Origin: Pontiella sp. | GTDB lineage: Bacteria > Verrucomicrobiota > Kiritimatiellia > Kiritimatiellales > Pontiellaceae | Assembly (NCBI GenBank): GCA_029935255.1 | Contig: JAOZKS010000037.1 | Span: 1-12,652, forward strand | DNA: 12,652 bases | Direction of reading: 5' to 3' | Shown here: one piece after another, positions 6,525 to 12,652 of the stretch | Numbering within the stretch: position 1 is the first letter of the stretch | Layout of the letters: the number at the start of each line of letters is the position of its first letter | Notes under the pieces: generated by a model | Told to the model about the DNA's origin: nothing | Database searches by the model: none | What the model saw: the letters and a program-made list of their open reading frames with translations, nothing else | Program-made: the position numbers and the translations under genes

Positions 6525-6530
6525 TCCTCA
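6525..6530 (-). promoter_or_regulatory. Ribosome binding site of argF overlapping the pyrB stop
   Basis: On the minus strand TGAGGA includes the TGA stop of pyrB (6528-6530) and precedes the ATG at 6519 by 5 bases. It decides the argF start in favour of 6519 over the GTG at 6531 and suggests that a ribosome ending pyrB covers or hands over to this site. Confidence 0.7.
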
Positions 6531-7613
6531 CGCTTCCGGTTTGTTATCCGCATAATATTCGTTCACCTCATCCTGTCGGCCAAATGTAGTCAGGATGAGT
6601 GCGGCGCGCGCCCACATACCGTTGCGCATCTGCCGCCAGTACATTGCTCGCGAATCGTTGTCGATGTCTGTGCTGATCTCCTTGCGGCGCGGCAAGGGAT
6701 GCATGATCACGGCGGTCTCCTTCAATATATCCAAATGTTCTTTATTGATACTGAATGCTGCCGTATCGATCGTTGCACTTTCCCCGTCGGCATCCCATTC
6801 ATCCTGAATACGCGTCATGTATAGCGCGTCGGCCTTCGGCATCACCGAGGTGAAATCCTGCGTTGCTTCATAGTCCATGCCCACGGCATCGAGCAGTTCC
6901 AACACATCCTCGCCAATCTGGAGTTGCTTCGGCGCAACAAAGTAGACCTTCACATCGGTATAAAGCGACAGCAACCAGGCCAGCGAGCGTACCGTACGCC
7001 CGCGTAACAGATCGCCCACAAAGGCCACGCTCTTGCCATCGATTCCGCCGAGATCTTCAAAACTGCGCGCCAAGGTATAGATGTCCAGCAACGCCTGCGT
7101 CGGGTGCTGATCCGCACCCGAACCGGCATTGAGTACGGGGATTGGGCGGTTCGTATTTGAAAGCATCCATGCCACGCGTTCGCAAAAACCACCTACCGGA
7201 TGGCGCATGATAATCATGTCCACATACGAGCTGAAGGTGCGGATGGTGTCTTCAGGGGTCTCCCCTTTCACCTCACTCGAAGTCTTGCTGTCGCGCACAT
7301 CCAACGTAACGAGTCCAAGAATCTGGCAGGCCGCGTTGTGCGAAAGATAGGTCCGTGAAGAGGGCTGCGCAAAATAGAGCATTGCCCGTTTGTCAGAAAG
7401 CAGTGTGCGTAGAAAATTCCCCCCTTCGCGGCGCTTTGCGATGCGGCGGATCTTTGTTGCCAGCGCGCAGAGTTCTTCAAGCTGCTCGCGCGAAAACTGT
7501 TGAGCAATCAAGGTATGTGCCGGTGATCCCTGAAAATAACTCCCCTTTTCGGTCAGAGACAACGCCTTGAAATCCTGCCACAAGATTTTGTTTAGGTTTT
7601 TTTCTTCACTCAT
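6528..7613 (-). CDS. pyrB: Aspartate carbamoyltransferase catalytic subunit (PyrB), long form
   Basis: A 361-residue carbamoyltransferase that makes carbamoyl aspartate in pyrimidine synthesis. The carbamoyl phosphate loop is SSRT (85-88). Lys116 in SSEVKGET matches the 80s-loop lysine that reaches in from the neighbouring subunit of the trimer. HPTQALLD, GDLLRGRTVRSL, YMTRIQDEW and MHPLPRRKEI follow in the ATCase order; the HPLPR and TR-Q patterns mark aspartate rather than ornithine specificity. It is longer than the E. coli chain (about 310 residues), with roughly 33 extra N-terminal residues before the SSRT motif. No pyrI regulatory subunit lies nearby. The ATG at 7613 has AAGGGG about 7 bases upstream. 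It is the first gene of the eight-gene minus-strand operon and is followed by argF, which uses the same carbamoyl phosphate pool. Confidence 0.92.
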   Translation of the reverse strand: MSEEKNLNKILWQDFKALSLTEKGSYFQGSPAHTLIAQQFSREQLEELCALATKIRRIAKRREGGNFLRTLLSDKRAMLYFAQPSSRTYLSHNAACQILGLVTLDVRDSKTSSEVKGETPEDTIRTFSSYVDMIIMRHPVGGFCERVAWMLSNTNRPIPVLNAGSGADQHPTQALLDIYTLARSFEDLGGIDGKSVAFVGDLLRGRTVRSLAWLLSLYTDVKVYFVAPKQLQIGEDVLELLDAVGMDYEATQDFTSVMPKADALYMTRIQDEWDADGESATIDTAAFSINKEHLDILKETAVIMHPLPRRKEISTDIDNDSRAMYWRQMRNGMWARAALILTTFGRQDEVNEYYADNKPEA

Positions 7614-7639
7614 TAAACTTCCCCTTCTAGCTGATGCAA

Positions 7640-7714
7640 CATCGCTATTCGATTCCCACTTTCATTTCCGTCCAACAAATCGGGCAATAATAGCGCACCA
7701 CAACATAAAGTCCA
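7640..7714 (-). promoter_or_regulatory. Candidate pyrB operon promoter and leader
   Basis: On the minus strand TGGACT (7714-7709) and TATTAT (7692-7687) are separated by 16 bases, each a four-of-six consensus match. Transcription from about 7680 would give a leader near 67 bases. I see no PyrR-type or terminator-like attenuator in it, but a nine-codon ORF (MLHQLEGEV, ATG at 7642) ends in a TAA sharing one base with the pyrB ATG. Evidence is by pattern only. Confidence 0.3.
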
Positions 7715-7753
7715 CCCTTCCAATCCCTCTTTTCCTTCCCTACCATCGCTGAA

Positions 7754-10700
7754 ATGGAAAATGAGCTGCGAAAAAAGCGCACCCCCGGGATCAACCGGGC
7801 GGTGCTTCAAGGCGTTACAGCCGGAAACATGCAAGTGGCGGAGGCCCCCATCACTGCGCAGGCCTTGCTCTGTCTAGGACTTTTTCAATTCATGGATCAC
7901 CCGGTGCTTTGGGTGGCCGCCGATGTTCGCGAAATGGAACGTCTGTATGAATCCATTCTAACTCTCTCACTGGCTTTATCTAAAAAATCAATCCAACTCT
8001 TCAAACCCATGGAAAAGGACCCTGCGGTCTTCGGCGAACACCTGCGCATAGTCCGGCAACTTTCGGATCAGCAACCCTTCATCCTTGTCACCTGCCCACA
8101 AGCGTTGGAACAGGAAGTGCCGCGAGCCGGAAAATCCGAGCAGGCTGTTCGCAAGCTTAACCTGGGCGAGAAGCATCAACTCGACGAGCTGACCGACTGG
8201 ATGGTCTTGGCCGGTTATGAATTTGGCGTGGAGGTCTATTCGCAGGGCGAGGCCGCATTACGCGGCGGCATTCTCGACTGCTGGTCGCCGGGCTCTCCCC
8301 GCCCCGTCCGGATTGAGTTCTTTGGCGACGAAATCGACTCCATCCGCTACTTCGATGATCAAACCCAATGCTCCATCGAAAAGATTGAATCGACCCAGCT
8401 TCCCCAGCTCAACTTCGACTTTGCCGGAAACGACACCTGCCGGCTTCTCGATCTACTTCCCGAAAACGCACTGATCATCCATCCAGCGGATTCCTCCATC
8501 ACAATCGAAACCGGCTTTGATTTCTACGAAACCCACCTCATGGCGGTCTCCTTCGATACCCACCCCAAGGTGGCGGAACAGGCGCGAAGACGCTTTGTGG
8601 AGCAACGGTGTGACGAGGCCTCTAAGACGTGGACGGTTCATTTCTTTTTCGAAACACAGGGAACCCTGTCTCGGTTCCGCGAACTTTACGCAGAACTCGA
8701 AGGGTTCCAATCTTTGGAGCTCCACCACGGTGTGCTTCACGAAAGTGCGGTTGATCATGAACGCAAAATTCTGATCATCACCGAAAGCGATTTCTATGCC
8801 TACCACATCAACCGCAGCGCCCATGCACGCACGGCCAAACGATTCCAAAAGCAGGAACGGGTGTCGGAGGCCGCCGATATCCAGCCCGGCGATTATGTGG
8901 TTCATATTGAACACGGGGTCGGGAAATACCTTGGCATCGTGGAAACCACCTTTAGCGGCCGCAGCCACGAAGTGCTGTCGGTCGAATATGCCAAAGGAGA
9001 GAAGGTCTACCTTCCCGTAACTCAAGCCCACCTGCTCACCCGCTACAAAGGCATGGGTAAGCATACCCCGAAGCCGCACACGCTCGGCGGGCGCAAGTGG
9101 CGCAACGACAAAGCCACCGCACAAGAAGCCGTGCAGGATCTCGCCGCCAAACTGCTGCAAACTCAGGCCGAGCGGCAGGCGAAACGCGGGTTTAAATTCT
9201 CAAAAGACACCGCCATGCAAGTGGAATTCGAGGCGGCCTTTCCCTACACCGAAACCGCAGATCAGATTACCTCTTCTGCCGAACTTAAGCGGGATATGGA
9301 AAAGACGCGCCCCATGGATCGCTTGCTCTGCGGGGACGTTGGGTTTGGAAAAACTGAAGTCGCCATGCGTGCTGCGTTCAAGGCTTTGATGGATGGCAAG
9401 CAAGTGGCCATACTCGTCCCTACCACCATTCTGGCCCAGCAACACTACGAAAGTTTCGTCGAACGCATGGCCGCCTTCCCCGTCCGTATTGGGATGGTCA
9501 GTCGCTTCCGAACCCGCGCCCAGCAAAGCAAAACCCTGCTTCAAACCTTGGCCGGTGAAATCGACATCCTGATCGGAACCCACCGCATTCTTTCCAACGA
9601 TGTGAAATTCCATAACCTAGGCCTCGTGATTATCGACGAAGAACAGCGCTTCGGCGTCGAAGCCAAGGAACATTTGAAAGAGCTCAGCAAGCAAGTCGAT
9701 CTCATCACCATGTCAGCCACCCCCATCCCGCGCACACTCTATATGGGCATGACCGGCGTGCGCGACCTCAGCACCATCAAAACCGCACCGCAGGAACGGC
9801 AGCCCGTCGAAACCATTGTGATCCCCTACGACGAGGAAATCATCGCCGAAGCCATCCGCATGGAATTGCACCGCGATGGACAGGTCTTCTATCTGCATAA
9901 CCGCGTCAAAACCATTCATCTCGTCGAAACCAAGCTCCGCGCCCTCGTCCCCGAAGCACGCATCGCCGTCGCCCACGGGCAGATGCCCGAAAAAGAACTC
10001 TCCGAAATCATGCACACCTTCGTGCAGGGACGCTTCGATGTCCTACTCTGCACCACCATCATCGAAAGCGGCGTCGACATTCCCAACTGCAACACCATGA
10101 TCATCGAAAACGCCGAACGTTTCGGACTCTCCGACCTCTATCAATTGCGCGGGCGCGTTGGACGTTCCAACCACAAGGCCTTCGCCTATCTCATGCTCTC
10201 CCCCGGCGGCGACATGATCGATGCCGCCCGCGACCGCATGAACGCCATCAAACGCTACACCGGCCTTGGCTCCGGCTTTCGCCTCGCCGTCCGCGACCTT
10301 GAACTGCGCGGTGCAGGCAACATGCTCGGTGCCAAACAGAGCGGCCACATTTCCGCCATCGGCTTTGATCTCTATTGCCAGCTCCTCCGCCGCACCATTG
10401 CCATCCTGAAGGGGAAACGTCCGCCGCCCTTAATGGATGTGGTTGTTAAACTCGACTTCCTCGACCTTTCACCCAAATCAGAAAACTCCGAAAGCGGAGC
10501 CTATATCCCCTATGAATATATTGAGGATGAAAACCTGCGCCTGCGCCTCTATCAACGGGTTTCCGCATTGGGTACCCCGTCGGAAATCACGATGATAAAA
10601 CGGGAGATCAAAGACCGCTTCGGCAAGCTTCCCGCCGAGGTGAAACGACTCATGCTCATCGCCGAACTCCGCATCGTTGCTGCCGATACCGGCATCAAAT

Positions 10701-10867
10701 CCGTTGTTGTCCGCAACCGTCAGGTGATGCTCTCCAAGGAAAAGGAATACCTCACCGTCGCCGGTCGCCATCCACTTCTTGACCAAGAGAAGGCCACGCC
10801 GATGCTAAAGGAGCTGATTGAATTGATTCGGCAGGGACAGACCGGCGGTCGCTCTCTACCCGTTTAG
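7754..10867 (+). CDS. mfd: Mfd, transcription-repair coupling factor
   Basis: A 1037-residue SF2 translocase that displaces RNA polymerase stalled at DNA lesions and recruits UvrA. Domain order is canonical: a UvrB-like N-terminal module (about 1-230, including GEAALRGGILDCWSPG and RIEFFGDEIDSIR), a middle region, the RNA polymerase-interacting domain (about 372-435, PGDYVVHIEHGVGKYLGI), then two RecA-like motor domains with Walker A GDVGFGKT (Lys533), DEEQ box (Asp628), TMSATPIPRT, and the C-terminal motor motifs IIESGVDIP and LYQLRGRVGRS. The TRCF C-terminal domain starts near 910 (YIPYEYIEDENLRLRLYQR). It is about 110 residues shorter than E. coli Mfd, chiefly in the N-terminal and last domains, within the family range. 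The start at 7754 lacks an obvious Shine-Dalgarno. It diverges from pyrB and overlaps recN tail to tail by 12 bases. Confidence 0.97.
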   Translation: MENELRKKRTPGINRAVLQGVTAGNMQVAEAPITAQALLCLGLFQFMDHPVLWVAADVREMERLYESILTLSLALSKKSIQLFKPMEKDPAVFGEHLRIVRQLSDQQPFILVTCPQALEQEVPRAGKSEQAVRKLNLGEKHQLDELTDWMVLAGYEFGVEVYSQGEAALRGGILDCWSPGSPRPVRIEFFGDEIDSIRYFDDQTQCSIEKIESTQLPQLNFDFAGNDTCRLLDLLPENALIIHPADSSITIETGFDFYETHLMAVSFDTHPKVAEQARRRFVEQRCDEASKTWTVHFFFETQGTLSRFRELYAELEGFQSLELHHGVLHESAVDHERKILIITESDFYAYHINRSAHARTAKRFQKQERVSEAADIQPGDYVVHIEHGVGKYLGIVETTFSGRSHEVLSVEYAKGEKVYLPVTQAHLLTRYKGMGKHTPKPHTLGGRKWRNDKATAQEAVQDLAAKLLQTQAERQAKRGFKFSKDTAMQVEFEAAFPYTETADQITSSAELKRDMEKTRPMDRLLCGDVGFGKTEVAMRAAFKALMDGKQVAILVPTTILAQQHYESFVERMAAFPVRIGMVSRFRTRAQQSKTLLQTLAGEIDILIGTHRILSNDVKFHNLGLVIIDEEQRFGVEAKEHLKELSKQVDLITMSATPIPRTLYMGMTGVRDLSTIKTAPQERQPVETIVIPYDEEIIAEAIRMELHRDGQVFYLHNRVKTIHLVETKLRALVPEARIAVAHGQMPEKELSEIMHTFVQGRFDVLLCTTIIESGVDIPNCNTMIIENAERFGLSDLYQLRGRVGRSNHKAFAYLMLSPGGDMIDAARDRMNAIKRYTGLGSGFRLAVRDLELRGAGNMLGAKQSGHISAIGFDLYCQLLRRTIAILKGKRPPPLMDVVVKLDFLDLSPKSENSESGAYIPYEYIEDENLRLRLYQRVSALGTPSEITMIKREIKDRFGKLPAEVKRLMLIAELRIVAADTGIKSVVVRNRQVMLSKEKEYLTVAGRHPLLDQEKATPMLKELIELIRQGQTGGRSLPV

Positions 10868-12508
10868 CATTTCGTGGGCATGCTGGAGAGAAACTTCCGT
10901 TCCGCCACCGAGCATACGGGCAATTTCGTTGGGACGGGAATCGGGGTCAAGCAGCTGGACTTCGGTATAGGTCCGGCCATTCTGCACGCTTTTAGAGACG
11001 GCGAGGTGCGTGGTTCCATAGGCGGCGACTTGAGGCAGATGGGTGATGCAAATGAGTTGGTGGTACGCGGCAACCTGCGCGAGCTTGCGCCCGACGGCTC
11101 CTCCGATTTCGCCGCCGACGTTGGCATCGATTTCGTCGAACACAAGAACGGGAATTTGATCGTGCCTCGCTAAAACTGCTTTGGTGGCGAGCATGACGCG
11201 GGAGATCTCGCCGCTTGAAGCAATCATCCGCAGCGGGCGCATGTCCTCGCCGGCATTGGGGGCAAATCCAAATTCGATTTCATCGATGCCCGATGGGCTG
11301 GGTTCGGCCGGTGAAAGCTGGATGTCGAAGAAGCCGTGCTCGAAACCAATGTCCACTAATTCCTTGGTAATGCATTCGGAGAGGTGGTCCGCCACATTCT
11401 CCCGTTGCTCGCGCAGGAGGAGCCCCGCCTTTTCCACGGCTTGGAATACACGATCCAATTCGGCTTGCAGTTCAACACGTTTTTTATCCCGCCCCCGCAG
11501 TTCTTTGAGCTGGGCACTCCACGTATTGGCATTTTTCAGGATTTCCTCAACGGTGGAGCCATATTTGCGTTTCAGGCTCTGGTATGTGGTGAGGCGGTCG
11601 TCGAGCCACTGCATACGTTCCGGACTGGAGTCGATGTTTTCTGCCAGCGTTTCGATGGAGCGAACCACATCCTGCACCTGCATGACGGCGCTTTCGATTT
11701 CATCATGCCACTCCTGTGCTTCGGGCATGAGTTTGATGAGTTGGTTGAGGGCCTGTTGGGCGGCCGCAAGTCCATCGAAGGCACATCCTTCGCCTTCGGT
11801 TAGCGCATTGACCGTTCCGTTGGCCAGTTCGATGAGCTGTTGTGAGTTGGCCATGACGTTGTGTTCTTCTTCGACTTGTTCATCTTCTTCGATCGAGAGT
11901 TTGGCCGTTTCAATTTCAGAAATCCGGTAGTCGAGAAATTCAATCTGGCGTTCCAGATCTTCCTCGTTGTCGGAGTTGAGCCCATCGATTTGTTTTTGGA
12001 TTTCGCGCAGTTTTCGATATTCGGCAAGATAGGTCTGTCTGGCCTTGTTGACTTGCCCGAATGCATCAAGAATTTCGAGTTGGGTGGCGGTATCGAGCAG
12101 CGATTGGTGGTCGTACGGGCCGTGCATATCGACAAGCACATTTCCCAGTCGCTTGAGCGCCTGAAGGGTTACGGGTTCGTCGTTGACCATGGTTTTGTTT
12201 GTAGATTCGGTAATCACGCGCCGGATGATGAGCAACCCACCTTCACAGGGTTCCAGGCCGATGTCGGAAAGAACCGCATCAATATGACCGGAATCACCGA
12301 GTCCGAATTCGGCATAAACGGAACAGGACGTTTCGCCAGTGCGGATCATCGATTTATCTGCCCGTTCGCCCAGCAGAAGGCGGAGCGCACCGATCAGCAG
12401 TGATTTTCCTGCGCCCGTTTCTCCCGTAATAACGTTCAGACCTTCGTTGAAGCCCACTTGAACATCGTCCACGAGCGCGAGATTCTTAATTTTAAGGGTT
12501 CGAAGCAT
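10856..12508 (-). CDS. recN: RecN, DNA repair ATPase (SMC-like)
   Basis: A 550-residue SMC-family ATPase of double-strand break repair. The N-terminal head opens with LRTLKIKNLALVDDVQVGF and Walker A GETGAGKS (29-36, Lys35). A long Glu/Gln/Leu-rich coiled-coil middle (about 160-370) follows, then the C-terminal head with the ABC signature SSGEIS (431-436) and Walker B VLVFDEIDANVGGEIG (Asp458, Glu459). The usual RecN signature is SGGE(L/I)S, so the first glycine is serine here. The start is well fixed: an in-frame TAA at 12524-12526 closes the frame just upstream and no other start lies between. No Shine-Dalgarno precedes it. The stop lies inside the end of mfd on the other strand. No LexA box was recognised in the 65-base upstream gap. 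Confidence 0.96.
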   Translation of the reverse strand: MLRTLKIKNLALVDDVQVGFNEGLNVITGETGAGKSLLIGALRLLLGERADKSMIRTGETSCSVYAEFGLGDSGHIDAVLSDIGLEPCEGGLLIIRRVITESTNKTMVNDEPVTLQALKRLGNVLVDMHGPYDHQSLLDTATQLEILDAFGQVNKARQTYLAEYRKLREIQKQIDGLNSDNEEDLERQIEFLDYRISEIETAKLSIEEDEQVEEEHNVMANSQQLIELANGTVNALTEGEGCAFDGLAAAQQALNQLIKLMPEAQEWHDEIESAVMQVQDVVRSIETLAENIDSSPERMQWLDDRLTTYQSLKRKYGSTVEEILKNANTWSAQLKELRGRDKKRVELQAELDRVFQAVEKAGLLLREQRENVADHLSECITKELVDIGFEHGFFDIQLSPAEPSPSGIDEIEFGFAPNAGEDMRPLRMIASSGEISRVMLATKAVLARHDQIPVLVFDEIDANVGGEIGGAVGRKLAQVAAYHQLICITHLPQVAAYGTTHLAVSKSVQNGRTYTEVQLLDPDSRPNEIARMLGGGTEVSLQHAHEMLNG

Positions 12509-12557
12509 TTGCGATTGGAGGAGTTAATGATCCGGGCGATTGATATCCGTATTTAAT

Positions 12558-12573
12558 CCATGCTGTGGCATGG
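12558..12573 (-). other. Small hairpin directly after the stop of the upstream gene
   Basis: CCATGC (12558-12563) and GCATGG (12568-12573) form a perfect 6-base stem with a TGTG loop, abutting the stop codon of the partial minus-strand ORF. No T tract follows in either direction, so it is not a convincing intrinsic terminator. Confidence 0.3.
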
Positions 12574-12652
12574 CTATTCGGGATCCATCAATTCGCGAGC
12601 CACCGTCCGTTGTTCTTCCTTGCGTTTTTCCTCGAAACCATTCATGAAAATC
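12574..12652 (-). CDS. 3' end of unidentified gene upstream of recN, partial
   Basis: One minus-strand frame is open from the window edge to a TAG at 12574-12576 and gives about 25 residues ending in RTVARELMDPE, preceded by a Glu/Lys-rich stretch (FEEKRKEEQ). The composition suits a charged C-terminal helix, and the position 65 bases upstream of recN and on the same strand suggests a co-oriented neighbour. A second frame is also open here (running to the TAA at 12524-12526) but reads less like protein. NadK commonly precedes recN in bacteria, but nothing in this piece allows naming it. Confidence 0.4.
   Translation of the reverse strand, partial: IFMNGFEEKRKEEQRTVARELMDPE

Noticed and set aside
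8453..9160. 235-codon minus-strand ORF inside mfd
   Set aside because: It is antisense to conserved Mfd sequence including the RNA polymerase-interacting domain, and shows no family motif.
11181..11930. 249-codon plus-strand ORF inside recN
   Set aside because: It is fully antisense to recN, which has all RecN motifs. Its Ser/Arg/Cys-rich composition is typical of a shadow of a coiled-coil gene.
12517..12556. Plus-strand short ORF (ATG at 12527, nine codons) with a strong GGAGGAG in front
   Set aside because: It is too short to support, antisense to the recN start region, and the GGAGGAG is more simply a chance word.

Overview
The window is dense chromosomal core sequence from a Gram-negative bacterium. 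An ADP-heptose:LPS heptosyltransferase homologue implies an LPS-bearing outer membrane. The GC content looks moderate by eye, and most genes touch or overlap. Variant motifs (RecN with SSGE instead of SGGE, QueE with GGAP, an ornithine carbamoyltransferase with a WMSY loop) suggest a lineage outside the Proteobacteria. The PVC group (Verrucomicrobiota/Kiritimatiellota-like) is my best guess, but it rests on impression rather than a search. No tRNA, rRNA, CRISPR array, insertion sequence, prophage or other mobile element is visible.

Layout. Positions 1-100 are the 3' end of uvrB (+). It converges, with a 7-base gap, on a rhomboid-family intramembrane protease gene (-, 108-932). A 167-base divergent gap (933-1099) leads to queF (+, 1100-1516). 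queF converges on a long minus-strand gene train that reads from 7613 down to 1549: pyrB-like aspartate carbamoyltransferase, argF-like ornithine carbamoyltransferase, heptosyltransferase, two HAD phosphatases, queE, queC, queD. Every junction in this train is a gap of 8 bases or less or an overlap of 4 bases or less, so it is very probably one transcription unit of eight genes. A 140-base divergent gap (7614-7753) separates it from mfd (+, 7754-10867). mfd overlaps recN (-, 10856-12508) tail to tail by 12 bases. The last 79 bases hold the probable 3' end of an unidentified minus-strand gene upstream of recN.

How the genes work together. QueD, QueE, QueC and QueF carry 7,8-dihydroneopterin triphosphate to preQ1, the precursor of queuosine in tRNA. 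The entry enzyme FolE and the late enzymes Tgt and QueA are not in the window. The two carbamoyltransferases share carbamoyl phosphate and open pyrimidine and arginine synthesis respectively. UvrB, Mfd and RecN are DNA repair proteins (nucleotide excision, transcription-coupled repair, double-strand break repair) flanking the metabolic operon. No stretch over 300 bases lacks a gene.

I did not find a convincing new biological system. The points most worth a second look are the mixed eight-gene operon, the altered substrate loop of the ArgF-like protein, the missing GGEP glutamate in QueE, a three-copy 7-base motif in the rhomboid/queF intergenic region, and a possible leader ORF in front of pyrB.
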